From assembly GCA_041393775.1 (NCBI GenBank), contig JAWKJM010000003.1:992001-1056000 (forward strand): 64,000 nucleotides of DNA, given 5' to 3'. Shown in pieces: positions 25,822 through 34,152 of this stretch. Origin of the DNA: JADKAV01 sp041393775. Its GTDB lineage: Bacteria; Actinomycetota; Actinomycetes; S36-B12; UBA10799. The translations under genes and the position numbers were made by a program. Every line of letters starts with the position of its first letter. The stretch's first letter is position 1. The notes beneath the pieces were generated by a model, which was not told the origin of the DNA, ran no database searches, and was given only the letters and a program-made list of their open reading frames with translations.

Positions 25822-25945
25822 GACGTGATCCTGGGACTGTTCCCGCCCGGCTAGCGACGGTCCGGTGAGATGCGCGGCGTCCTGCGCCGCGATAGGATCG
25901 CCAGTTCGCGTTCGGCTCAGGGATGGCCAAAACGGTTCAAGGTCC

Positions 25946-26118
25946 AGTCCGAGCGGCAGGAGTTGGCCGCGAGGTTAGAGATTGTGCACGAGGTTAGAGA
26001 ATGCACGTGTGGCTTCTCTAACCTCGTGCACAATCTCTAACGCGAGCGATTTCGCCTGGCACTTTCTGCATGACCACGCGAGCGATTTCCGCCCGGCGTC
26101 TTCCCGTCTGAACGCCGC
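25946..26118. repeat. Interspersed repeat family A, copy 3
   Basis: Direct motifs lie at 25971 and 25990 and inverted motifs at 26014 and 26033, again 19 bp apart. The arms 25974-26001 and 26014-26041 are perfect complements over 28 bp. Where other copies have AGAA the outer motif here reads AGAT, and its partner has changed to ATCT, so pairing is kept. Two copies of the GCGAGCGATTT unit follow at 26042 and 26078. The element sits between the broken glycosidase and the MaoC gene, which are both leftward. Confidence 0.85.
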
Positions 26119-26257
26119 GGCCGCGGATGCCAAAATGGAACGCCGAACCGGGACCCAGGGCCCTCAGGTGTCATTGGCCCCCGCACTCCCGAGTCGTTGA
26201 GCAGAAGTGGCCGCGGCCCGCGACAAACCGTCCGGCCGGCGGCGTGCTGCTCCGACG

Positions 26258-27292
26258 TCACCTTGGAACGAACGCCCACATGTCCAGGTCGAGCAGCACG
26301 CCGGGGCCGTACTTCCCGTCCTCGCCGCGCAAGGTCATCGACTCATCGCGACCCTTGGTGCCCACCAATCGCAGGCGTAGCGCACCCACTCCGGGCGCAG
26401 CCGTCTCAGCCTTGTCGAGGACCTCCGACCAGGCGTAGACGGTGTCGTCTGCGAAGGCCGGCGAGGCGTGGGCGCCCGCGTTGATGGCGCTGATGAGTTG
26501 CGCGTTGGCCAGGCCGTTGAAGGACAGCGCACGTGCCATCGAGATGATGTGCCCGCCGTAGATCAGTCTCCGGCCGTCAGGGCGGGCCTCGGTGTTGAAG
26601 TGCACTTTCGCGGTGTTCTGCCACAGCCTGGTGGCCAGCATGTGCTCGGGATCGGTGAGCGTCACGCCGTCGACGTGGTCGATCTTCTCCCCGACCGCGT
26701 AGTCGTCGAAGCGATGCGGCTCCCCGGCGGCGACCGGGTCGTAACCGGTGAAGTCGAGACCCGCGGGGACGACCAGATCAGCAGGGTCCACGACCTTCGC
26801 GAGCTCCGGGATCACCGTTTCGGGCGCGGGCGCCTCCATGTCGCGCTTGTGCACCATCACCCACCGGGCCCACTCGATCGCCACTTCGTCACGCTGGTTG
26901 GTCGCCACCGATCGGACGTACACCACGCCGCTCTTACCGTTGGAGTTCTGCTTCAGCCCGATGACCGTAGAGCGGGTGCGCAAGGTGTCGCCGGGCACGA
27001 CAGGTGCGTGGAAGCGGCATTCGGCATAGCCCAGGTTGGCTACCGCGTTGAGCGACACGTCCGGAACCGTCTTGCCGAAGGCGATGTGGAACCCAATGAG
27101 TTCCTCGACCGGGTGGGGGTCGAGTCCGACGGACGCGGCGAAGGTCGCCGAGGAGGGGACGGCGAAACGTGTCGGGTACAGGGAGCCGTAGACCGCGCGA
27201 TCCCCCTCGGTCACGGTGCGCGGGGTGGCGTGCTCGATCACCTGACCGATAGTGAAGTCCTCGAAGAAGTTGCCTGGGTTCGTTTTGCTCAT
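26258..27292 (-). CDS. MaoC-family double hot-dog hydratase
   Basis: The 344-residue protein contains two hot-dog folds. The first (about 10-160) has VEELIGFHIAFGKTVPDVSLNAVANLGYAE split over the hydratase segment and VVPGDTLRTRSTVI; the second (about 190-340) has FDDYAVGEKIDHVDGVTLTD and RLIYGGHIISMARAL. The layout is that of MaoC-like dehydratases such as mesaconyl-CoA hydratase relatives, acting on acyl-CoA. ATG 27292 is chosen because TAGTTT (27300-27305) lies 7 nt upstream, consistent with a leaderless mRNA. No pathway partner is adjacent. Confidence 0.85.
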   Translation of the reverse strand: MSKTNPGNFFEDFTIGQVIEHATPRTVTEGDRAVYGSLYPTRFAVPSSATFAASVGLDPHPVEELIGFHIAFGKTVPDVSLNAVANLGYAECRFHAPVVPGDTLRTRSTVIGLKQNSNGKSGVVYVRSVATNQRDEVAIEWARWVMVHKRDMEAPAPETVIPELAKVVDPADLVVPAGLDFTGYDPVAAGEPHRFDDYAVGEKIDHVDGVTLTDPEHMLATRLWQNTAKVHFNTEARPDGRRLIYGGHIISMARALSFNGLANAQLISAINAGAHASPAFADDTVYAWSEVLDKAETAAPGVGALRLRLVGTKGRDESMTLRGEDGKYGPGVLLDLDMWAFVPR

Positions 27293-27357
27293 GGCAGCGA
27301 AACTACCGGCCGCAGGTGTCGCAGCAGGCGCTGGGGCAGGGACCAACAGGCCCTAGA

Positions 27358-27385
27358 TTGGAGTAATTCCATTGTTTGATATACT
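27358..27385 (+). promoter_or_regulatory. Promoter of the fur-peroxiredoxin operon with possible Fur-type dyad
   Basis: TTGGAG (27358-27363) and TATACT (27380-27385) form -35 and -10 elements with a 16-bp spacer. The -10 ends 6 nt before the ATG at 27392, so a leaderless transcript is expected. TGGA-GTAAT-TCCA across the -35 is a short dyad that a Fur-family repressor could use. Confidence 0.65.
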
Positions 27386-27391
27386 CGTAAC

Positions 27392-27829
27392 ATGTTGAAC
27401 GCGGAGCACGACCTGCGGGAGCGGGGACTGCGAGTGACGGCCCAGCGCCTGGCCGTGCTGCAGGTGCTCTCAGAGGCCCGGCATGTTTCCGCCGACTACG
27501 TCGCCACCGCCGTGCGCACGCGAGCAGGGGCCGCCTCCACACAGGGCATCTACAACGTCGTCAACGATCTGGTGGGCGCCGGTCTGGTGCAGCGCATAGA
27601 CATAGGAGGCGGTCCGGCGCTCTACGAGTTGGCCGCCGAAGGACCGCACCATCACTTGATGTGCCGCAAGTGCTCACGCGTGGTGGATCTCCCCTGCGAT
27701 CACGGCATCGATTCGTGCTTGATGCCGCCCGAGCAACTCGGGTTCGCGGACATCGAGGCCGAGATCGTCTTCTGGGGGACTTGCGCCGAATGCCAGAAAG
27801 AAGTGAACAAACAAAGGAGAGGGAAATGA
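27392..27829 (+). CDS. Fur-family metalloregulator (FurA/PerR-like)
   Basis: The 145-residue protein has the Fur winged helix (LRVTAQRLAVLQVLSEARHVSADY, STQGIYNVVNDLVGAGLVQRI) and the dimerisation domain with HHHLMCRKCSRVVDLPCD and a C-terminal CAEC, so both cysteine pairs of the structural zinc site are present. Adjacent and overlapping (ATGA) is a peroxiredoxin gene, which points to peroxide sensing (PerR/FurA type) rather than iron uptake control. It probably represses its own operon from the dyad at 27358. Confidence 0.9.
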   Translation: MLNAEHDLRERGLRVTAQRLAVLQVLSEARHVSADYVATAVRTRAGAASTQGIYNVVNDLVGAGLVQRIDIGGGPALYELAAEGPHHHLMCRKCSRVVDLPCDHGIDSCLMPPEQLGFADIEAEIVFWGTCAECQKEVNKQRRGK

Positions 27830-28551
27830 CAACAGAAGTGATGCCGCAGGCTGACGCAGCAGTCGGAATGCCGCGGATCGGGGATCCGGCGCCGTCGTTC
27901 ACGGCAGTGACGACGCAGGGTGAGATCAACTTCCCCGGCGACTTCGAGGGGAACTGGGTGATCCTGTTCAGCCACCCCGCCGACTTCACCCCCGTATGCA
28001 CGAGCGAGTTCATGACCTTCGCGCATATGGAGGACCAGTTCGCGGAGTTGAACACGAAGCTGGTCGGCCTGTCGATCGACGGCCTCTACAGCCACATCGC
28101 CTGGCTGCGGACCATCAAGGACAAGATCACCTTCCGGGACATGAAGGACATCGAGGTGAAGTTCCCGCTGATCGAGGACATCACGATGGAGGTGGCGGAG
28201 AAGTACGGCATGATCATGCCCGGTGAGGACAGCACGAAGGCCGTGCGTGCCGTGTTCGTGATCGACCCCAAGGGCACGATCCGCACCATCATCTACTACC
28301 CGTTGAGCCTGGGCCGCAACTTCGACGAGCTCAAGCGCGTGATCATCGCCCTGCAGACCGCCGACGCCCTGTCGGTGGCGACGCCGGCCGACTGGCGTCC
28401 GGGCGAGGCCGTCATCGTTCCCCCGGCCGGTTCCTGCGGTACGGCCAAGGACCGCGTCGAGGGCAAGGAAGAAGGCGTCGTGTGCGAGGACTGGTTCTTC
28501 TGCACCAAGGAAGTCACCGAGGACGAGGTGTACGCGGCGATCGGCAAGTAG
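27826..28551 (+). CDS. Peroxiredoxin, Prx6-type
   Basis: The 241-residue protein is a long peroxiredoxin with the peroxidatic cysteine Cys58 in FSHPADFTPVCTSEF and the C-terminal extension of the Prx6 group (LSLGRNFDELKRVIIALQTAD, then DWRPGEAVIVPP). Several further cysteines (GSCGTAKD, VCEDWFFC) occur near the C-terminus and could act in resolving. It reduces H2O2 and organic peroxides in the cytoplasm. Its ATG overlaps the fur stop and is preceded by AGGAGAGGG, so the two proteins are made together. Confidence 0.92.
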   Translation: MTTEVMPQADAAVGMPRIGDPAPSFTAVTTQGEINFPGDFEGNWVILFSHPADFTPVCTSEFMTFAHMEDQFAELNTKLVGLSIDGLYSHIAWLRTIKDKITFRDMKDIEVKFPLIEDITMEVAEKYGMIMPGEDSTKAVRAVFVIDPKGTIRTIIYYPLSLGRNFDELKRVIIALQTADALSVATPADWRPGEAVIVPPAGSCGTAKDRVEGKEEGVVCEDWFFCTKEVTEDEVYAAIGK

Positions 28552-28569
28552 TCCGCTTCACCGAAGGGG

Positions 28570-28595
28570 AGGGGTCGTCCGTGCGGGCGGCCCCT
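28570..28595. terminator. Probable terminator after the peroxiredoxin gene
   Basis: AGGGGTCG (28570-28577) and CGGCCCCT (28588-28595) pair with one mismatch around a 10-nt loop, 19 bp after the stop codon. Confidence 0.5.
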
Positions 28596-28786
28596 CTTCG
28601 CGTACTCGCGGTCGGACCCTTGCCGGCGATGTCCCGGTCGCACGGGAGGGGGAGTCGGCAGGGCGACGCGGTGGCGAGGTAGGCGACACCCTGATCGCTG
28701 CCGCCAGCGGTCAGGGTGTGCAGACCTGCGCACGTGGTCTTGCCCACCCGAACGGGGGCACGCCGGCCAAGAGCGTGTGGGACGTG

Positions 28787-29221
28787 TCAGGCCGCGGATT
28801 CTCCTCTGACCACCACGACGGGGCATGGTGCGTGATGGATGAGGTAGGAGGCCGTCGACCCCAGATGCATCCCGGGTGTTGTGTTGCCGCGGCCGTGCGG
28901 CCCGATCACCAGCGAGGTGGCTCCTTCGGCCGCCTCGAGCAGCACGGGGCGGGCATGCCCGCGGATGAAGAACGGCTGCACGTCTTCGGCGTCCAAGCCC
29001 TCGAGGGTCTTGCCGAGCGCCTCATCGAAGGCGCGCCGCGCATCGTCGGCGTAGTTCTGCTCCACATAGGTCGGAGTGACGACGATCGTCGCCGGCACTC
29101 TCCAGGTCCCGACCACGTGGACTGCGTTGCCCAACAACTTCGCGTGTCTGATGGCCCATCGACATGCCCGAATGCTTTGATCGGATCCGTCGAGGCCGGC
29201 CACCATGAAGGGTTTGCTCAT
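28787..29221 (-). CDS. Universal stress protein (UspA family)
   Basis: The 144-residue protein has the single-domain UspA fold: FMVAGLDGSDQSIRACRWAI at the N-terminus and the ATP-binding motif GPHGRGNTTPGMHLGSTASY followed by HHAPCPVVVV. ATP-binding Usp proteins act in persistence and stress. A TAAACT hexamer lies 6 nt before the ATG, so the mRNA is probably leaderless. Confidence 0.93.
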   Translation of the reverse strand: MSKPFMVAGLDGSDQSIRACRWAIRHAKLLGNAVHVVGTWRVPATIVVTPTYVEQNYADDARRAFDEALGKTLEGLDAEDVQPFFIRGHARPVLLEAAEGATSLVIGPHGRGNTTPGMHLGSTASYLIHHAPCPVVVVRGESAA

Positions 29222-29227
29222 ACTCAG

Positions 29228-29233
29228 AGTTTA
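29228..29233 (-). promoter_or_regulatory. Probable -10 element of a leaderless transcript (universal stress protein)
   Basis: TAAACT on the minus strand is 6 nt before the ATG at 29221. No Shine-Dalgarno sequence is present. Confidence 0.5.
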
Positions 29234-29323
29234 TGCCGTGGGGCTAACCGGCTCCGGCGGTCTGAGATGAGTCCACCTCTGCAGACCGCAATCCCGCTTC
29301 GGGCGCCCCGTAGGCTTGGGCAC

Positions 29324-29659
29324 GTGAAGATCGCGGTTGCTACGGATCCCGCCGGTAATGTCGGCCACTCCTGGGGAAAGGCTCGCACCGTCGCGGTGGC
29401 CGATGTCGTCGACGGACGGATCCAGCGCTGGGACGAATCCGAGGTCGGCTGGGACGTGTCCCATGATGCGGGTACCCATGGATCCCACCATGCGACCGTC
29501 GCGCGCTTCTTGCGTGAGCACGCCGTGGCCGTGGTACTGGTGACCAAGGTGGGGGATGGCATGGCCCGCATGCTGAACACGATGGGGCTGAGGGTCGTGA
29601 CGGGCGTGACCGGCGATGCGCGGGTGGCCGTGCAGCAGGCGGCCGTCGCGCGCCAGTGA
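29324..29659 (+). CDS. NifX/NifB-like dinitrogenase cofactor family protein
   Basis: The 111-residue protein is a single NifX-like domain (PF02579): KIAVATDPAGNVGHSWGKAR, the central histidine-rich stretch SHDAGTHGSHHATVA and VVLVTKVGDGMARML. Members bind iron-sulfur or molybdenum cofactor precursors; many genomes carry stand-alone copies without nitrogenase. No nif genes are present here. The histidines at about 47-56 could bind metal. The GTG start at 29324 fits the family's N-terminus. Confidence 0.8.
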   Translation: MKIAVATDPAGNVGHSWGKARTVAVADVVDGRIQRWDESEVGWDVSHDAGTHGSHHATVARFLREHAVAVVLVTKVGDGMARMLNTMGLRVVTGVTGDARVAVQQAAVARQ

Positions 29660-29730
29660 TTCCGGGTGCCCGGCTCGCGGGTTCGCGTTCCGCCCAAGAG
29701 TGGCCAGATGGTTCAGTCCTCAGAACGGCC

Positions 29731-30018
29731 GCGAGGTTAGAGAACGTGCACGAGGTTAGACAACCCACGTGTGGCTTCTCTAGTCCGAAAATGGCTCGTG
29801 TACTCGGTCGCCGCAGAAGTTGGCCGCGAGGTTAGAGAATGGTCGCGAGGTTAGAGATTGTGCACGAGGTTAGTGAACGCACGTGTGGTTTCTCTAACCT
29901 CGTGCACGTTCTCTAACCCGAGCGGTTTCCGCCCGGCATTTCCCCGCCCAAAGGGTGGCCGGCCACGGCCATGGACCACTAACGCGAGCGATTTCTGCCC
30001 GGCATGTGCCGCCTGAAC
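29731..30018. repeat. Interspersed repeat family A, copy 4 (two modules)
   Basis: Module 1 has direct motifs at 29733 and 29752 and a cut-off inverted motif at 29776 followed by the AGTCCGAAAATGGCTCGTG flank, as in copy 2. Module 2 has direct motifs at 29828, 29847 and 29866 and inverted motifs at 29890 and 29909, all 19 bp apart; arms 29850-29877 and 29890-29917 pair. Two GCGATTTCTGCCCGGC-like units follow. It fills most of the 511-bp gap between the NifX-like gene and the STAND gene. Confidence 0.84.
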
Positions 30019-30170
30019 AAGTGGTCACGGCCGCGGATTACTCACCAGAACCTGCAGGCCGAACCGGAACCGTCCTCTCGGCGCGCCGCGAGAGGAAACG
30101 GCCGGGCTGGCGCAGGACCAACGCCCTGCGGCACACTGGCTTAAGTGTTCGGGCTGGCGGGCGTGGCGTG

Positions 30171-32759
30171 GTGAACCCTGACCCGGCGTCAACGACGCCA
30201 TCCGGGATCCTCACTCCCGACCAACGCCCACGCGTGTTCATCAGTTCCACTCTGGTCGAGATGGCGCCCGAGCGGGAGGCCGCGAAGCGGGCCGTCGAAA
30301 GCATGCGGCTGATCCCGGTGATGTTCGAACTGGGTGCCCGGCCGCACCCGGCGCGGTCGCTGTACCGGGCGTACTTGGCGCAGAGTCACGTGTTCGTCGG
30401 ACTGTACGCACAGCGCTACGGCTGGGTCGCGCCGCAGGAGACGATCTCCGGGTTGGAGGACGAGTACCGGCTTTCCGGTGGCCTTCCCCGACTGGTCTAT
30501 TTGCGCGATACGGACGCTCGCGAGGAGCGGCTGGAGGGCTTGCTGGACAGGATCCGGGAGGACGACACCGTCAGTTACAAGTCGTTCGCCGATCCCGCGG
30601 AACTCGAACAACTCCTGCGCAACGACCTGGCGGTGCTGCTCGCCGAACGGTTCCTGGTGCCGGGGAATCCGATGCAATCCCCGGGCAGACCTCGCCTTAC
30701 GCATCAACTGCCGCGCCCGCTGACCTCCTTGATCGGACGCGAGCGGGAGACGGCGCAGGTGCGCCAACTGTTGGATAGCGGGACGCGTCTCGTCACTCTC
30801 ATCGGACCCGGCGGTATCGGCAAGACCCGGGTCGCAGTCGAAGTGGCGCACGCCGTGGCCGACGACGGCCGCGAGGTCGCCTTCATCCCGCTGGACGTCG
30901 TGCGAGACCCGGACGCGGTGCTCCCGGCGATCGGGTCCGTGCTCGGCATCGGGCTGGACGGATCCGTTCCCCCGGTGGACGCCCTCGGCCGGGCGTTGAG
31001 GGACCGGGAGCTTCTGCTGGTGCTGGACAACATGGAACAGGTCGTGGCCTGCGCGCCGTCGGTCGCCGCCCTGCTGGAAGCGTGCCCGCAGGTGGCGGTG
31101 CTGGCGACGAGCCGCGCCGCCCTGCGGGTCCGTGGTGAGTACCAGGTGCCGATCACCCCGCTGTCCATGCCGAACGGTGATCGCGCCGACCTCGACCAGT
31201 ACGCGGCCGTCCGGCTGTTCCTGGAACGGGCGCGGCAGGCGCGGCCGGACCTGACCCTGGACGACCCGGCGGACGCGGACGCGGTCGCGGAACTGACCCG
31301 ACGCCTCGACGGGATCCCGCTGGCCCTCGAACTCGCCGCCGCCCGCAGCAACGCGCTGCCACCCCGCGCACTTCTGGGACGGGTCGGTTCGGCCCTTGAT
31401 CTCAGCGGCGGGGCGGTCGACGTGCCGGCTCGTCAGCGCACATTGCGGGACACCGTGGCGTGGAGCGAGGAGTTGCTACCCGGTCCCGAGCGCAATCTGC
31501 TCGCCGAGTTGGCGGTCTTCGCCGCCCCTTGGACCCTCGCCGACGCGGAGGCGGTCGCCGGTCCCGAATCCGGGGACGCGTTCGACGGCGTTGCGGACCT
31601 CGTGGATCAGAGTCTGGTGTACCCGTCTGTCAGTGGTGGCGGGGAACCGCGGTTCCGCATGTACGAGGCAGTACGGGCGTACGCCGGTCAACGGCAGCAG
31701 CCCTCGGACCGGCAGGAAACGCAGGACCGTTTCATCGCGCGTATGGCTCGGGTGATGACCGATCTGGACCGGGGCTACCGATCGCCTGACCACGCGCGTT
31801 TCCGCAGCGAGTTCCGGCTGTTGTGGCCGGATGTGAAGACCGCCCTGGGACTGGCACTGGACCGGGAACAGGCAGACCACGTGAACCGGTTGACTCGTGC
31901 CTGGGTGGGCTTGTGGATGGACGGCCGGGCGCACGAGATCGAGACGCTCATGCAACGTGCCGTCGATCTCGCCGAACGCCTGGATCCCCCCGAACACGGC
32001 GCGATCCTGCTCTCCGCGGTGGGCCTGGCATTCAACCAGGGGGACTACGAGCGAGCCAAGGCCCTGATCGCCCCGGTTCTGGCTGGCACCCCGCTGCTCG
32101 CCGAGGACGAGGAGCTGCCGGGCACGGTCGAGTTGTACACGGGCTATCTGCGCGCCGGCGACGGTGACTTCGCAGCGGCCGAGCGGCATCTGAGTGAATC
32201 GGCACGGTTGTTCTCGCTGTGTGGCCCGGGAGGACGGTGGGTCGAAGCCTTCTCACACAACGGGCTGGGATCCCTGTATGCGCTGCACGGGGATCTGGAC
32301 AGCTCGGAGCGGGAACTGAGGGTTTCCGGAGAGCTGGGCCGGGAGTACGGGAACGTCGCCGCAGACATGCAGAGTTCGGTGTTCCAGGCCATCATGTCGC
32401 TGCAGACCGGGAGGGTCGACGAGGCATCGCGGCTGCTGCGCCAGGCTGCCGAGGTCGTCGAGCGGTATCCGTTCTACGAGGCGAACGCCTACTGTGTCGA
32501 GGTCGCCGGTGCGGTGGCACTGGCGCGCGGGGAAGCAGTGGAGGCCGCCCGCGCCTTCGGCATGGCGCAGGCGCTGCGCGACGTGGTCGGTGCCAGGGTG
32601 TGGCCGCTCGCGGCGTGGCAGGCCGCCGTCGAGCAGGCGGTCCGGTCCGAGCTGGACGACGACACCTACGCCCAGGAAGTCGCCCGGGGCCGGGAGGTGA
32701 ATCTGCTGACCCTGGCCGACGTGGTGCGTCGCCTGGTTTCGGAGGATTCAGACGCCTAG
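30171..32759 (+). CDS. STAND NTPase: DUF4062 + NB-ARC ATPase + TPR
   Basis: The 862-residue protein begins with a DUF4062 domain (about 18-105; RPRVFISSTLVEMAPER, LAQSHVFVGLYAQRYGW). An NB-ARC-type ATPase follows, with Walker A LIGPGGIGKTR (about 210-220), Walker B LLLVLDNMEQV (about 281-291) and the helical GIPLALELAAAR motif. The C-terminal 400 residues look like TPR helices. STAND ATPases act as switches; DUF4062 is a TIR-like N-terminal effector or adaptor found in several predicted conflict systems. No LuxR or BTAD DNA-binding domain is present. The GTG at 30171 is a choice among several; upstream codons lie in repeat sequence. It overlaps the convergent next gene by 12 bp. Confidence 0.82.
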   Translation: MNPDPASTTPSGILTPDQRPRVFISSTLVEMAPEREAAKRAVESMRLIPVMFELGARPHPARSLYRAYLAQSHVFVGLYAQRYGWVAPQETISGLEDEYRLSGGLPRLVYLRDTDAREERLEGLLDRIREDDTVSYKSFADPAELEQLLRNDLAVLLAERFLVPGNPMQSPGRPRLTHQLPRPLTSLIGRERETAQVRQLLDSGTRLVTLIGPGGIGKTRVAVEVAHAVADDGREVAFIPLDVVRDPDAVLPAIGSVLGIGLDGSVPPVDALGRALRDRELLLVLDNMEQVVACAPSVAALLEACPQVAVLATSRAALRVRGEYQVPITPLSMPNGDRADLDQYAAVRLFLERARQARPDLTLDDPADADAVAELTRRLDGIPLALELAAARSNALPPRALLGRVGSALDLSGGAVDVPARQRTLRDTVAWSEELLPGPERNLLAELAVFAAPWTLADAEAVAGPESGDAFDGVADLVDQSLVYPSVSGGGEPRFRMYEAVRAYAGQRQQPSDRQETQDRFIARMARVMTDLDRGYRSPDHARFRSEFRLLWPDVKTALGLALDREQADHVNRLTRAWVGLWMDGRAHEIETLMQRAVDLAERLDPPEHGAILLSAVGLAFNQGDYERAKALIAPVLAGTPLLAEDEELPGTVELYTGYLRAGDGDFAAAERHLSESARLFSLCGPGGRWVEAFSHNGLGSLYALHGDLDSSERELRVSGELGREYGNVAADMQSSVFQAIMSLQTGRVDEASRLLRQAAEVVERYPFYEANAYCVEVAGAVALARGEAVEAARAFGMAQALRDVVGARVWPLAAWQAAVEQAVRSELDDDTYAQEVARGREVNLLTLADVVRRLVSEDSDA

Positions 32760-33977
32760 CGGAATCGCGGTCACTGTCCCGTCCGGTGCTGTGTGCTCGA
32801 CGTAGAGAGCACCTCCTTCGCCGCCGGCGTGCACCCCGAGCCGGTCCATCATCTCGAAGGCGAGTGCCAGGAAGCCGCCGGGCTCGACCGCGGCTTCCGG
32901 CGGCAGTACACCGGGTCCGGCCACCTGCCCGCGCAGCATGAGGATCGCGCCCACCGCCGCCGGTATCCCCGTGCCTTCGCCCGCGCCCGCGGATGTCGAC
33001 GACAATTGGAACACGTACTGGTGATACCCGCCGTCCTTGATGCCGCCGACCTCCACGGCCAAGCAGCCTCCGGGTCCGGTCACGTCGGCGGCCTGCAGGA
33101 ACCCGGGGCGCTGCCGCTGGATCAATGCCACCGCCACATCGAGCGGCACCACGGTCTGGTCGCCCACCGGCAACGGGTCCTCGGAGCACACTCCCGCCCG
33201 CACCATGTCCTGCGTGCGGGCGAAGTAGTCGATCGGGAAGATGACGCCCATGTTCGTGGCGCGCTGAAGCCCGGGCAGGTGCTGCGGCAGCGTGATGGTC
33301 TCCGGGTGCGGGTAGGGGTAGACCGGCATCGGGCCAACATCGCGGAAGGTGAACTCCCGCACGAAGGCCTGTCCGTCGGGATCGAGTTGGTGCACTTCGA
33401 CGAACTCGCCGTCGACGAAGAGGGGGACCGGATTGACCATGGCGTGGATGCGGTGCTTGATGACCGCGGCGCCCTCGTCCGGTTCCCCGCCGTGCACGTG
33501 CATGATGTTGACCGTCTCCACCTGGTCGAGCAGTTGGTCGGCGCACATTCGCACGATGACGTTCGCGATCCCGGGTGAATTGCCCATCCCGATCAGTGCC
33601 TTGACGCCGGCCCGCTTGGCGGCCGCGTCCATCTCCAGCATCAGCCGGGTGGGCGCCAGGTCGTCGCACACGTCCACGTAGTCGACGCCCGCCTCGATCG
33701 CAGCACGCAGCACAGGCGGCCCGAACCTGTAGAAGGGTCCGATGCAGTTGACGACGACATCCGACTGCGCCATGACGCTCCGCAACGATTCCTCGGAGGT
33801 GGCGTCCACCGCGACCCCGGTGATTCCGGGTCGACCGAATGCGGCGGCGGCTTGCGCTGCATCCTGGGCACGCACGTCCGCGATCACGAGTTCGTCGATG
33901 CCGTCCGCCGTCGCTAGCGTGCGGACCGCGACGCTCCCGATTCCCCCGCACCCGCCAAGAACCACGATTCGACTCAT
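32748..33977 (-). CDS. Saccharopine dehydrogenase-like NAD(P)-binding protein
   Basis: The 409-residue protein starts with a Rossmann motif, RIVVLGGCGGIGSVAVRTLA, and has the family segments DVVVNCIGPFYRFGPPVLRAAIEAG and YVDVCDDLAPT. The C-terminal part carries FRDVGPMPVYPYPHPET. Members of this family act in lysine metabolism or as oxidoreductases of unknown substrate, including carboxynorspermidine-type enzymes; no pathway neighbour decides the matter. TACGTT 6 nt before the ATG suggests a leaderless mRNA. Confidence 0.82.
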   Translation of the reverse strand: MSRIVVLGGCGGIGSVAVRTLATADGIDELVIADVRAQDAAQAAAAFGRPGITGVAVDATSEESLRSVMAQSDVVVNCIGPFYRFGPPVLRAAIEAGVDYVDVCDDLAPTRLMLEMDAAAKRAGVKALIGMGNSPGIANVIVRMCADQLLDQVETVNIMHVHGGEPDEGAAVIKHRIHAMVNPVPLFVDGEFVEVHQLDPDGQAFVREFTFRDVGPMPVYPYPHPETITLPQHLPGLQRATNMGVIFPIDYFARTQDMVRAGVCSEDPLPVGDQTVVPLDVAVALIQRQRPGFLQAADVTGPGGCLAVEVGGIKDGGYHQYVFQLSSTSAGAGEGTGIPAAVGAILMLRGQVAGPGVLPPEAAVEPGGFLALAFEMMDRLGVHAGGEGGALYVEHTAPDGTVTAIPLGV

Positions 33978-33983
33978 GGCACC

Positions 33984-33989
33984 AACGTA
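33984..33989 (-). promoter_or_regulatory. Probable -10 element of a leaderless transcript (saccharopine dehydrogenase-like)
   Basis: TACGTT on the minus strand is 6 nt before the ATG at 33977. Confidence 0.45.
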
Positions 33990-34152
33990 TTGCGCCGGAC
34001 CGTCACCCGTGGCGGATCGGGCCCCTCCATCCTCTGGCCGGTGCGGCGCAGACGTCGCTAGACATACCGGGCGTATCACACCAATTCGGGTGCGAATGCC
34101 TCCATTTGTGCACCCAACAGGCGGTTTCCGGCCCGAGGATGGAGGGGAATCG

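Noticed and set aside
29955..30170. Longer STAND protein starting at 29955
   Set aside because: The added codons translate repeat A4 sequence and show no conserved domain.
32392..33951. 519-codon minus-strand frame in the saccharopine dehydrogenase region
   Set aside because: Same strand as the real gene but a different frame, Arg-rich with no family motifs; it is a GC-bias artefact.
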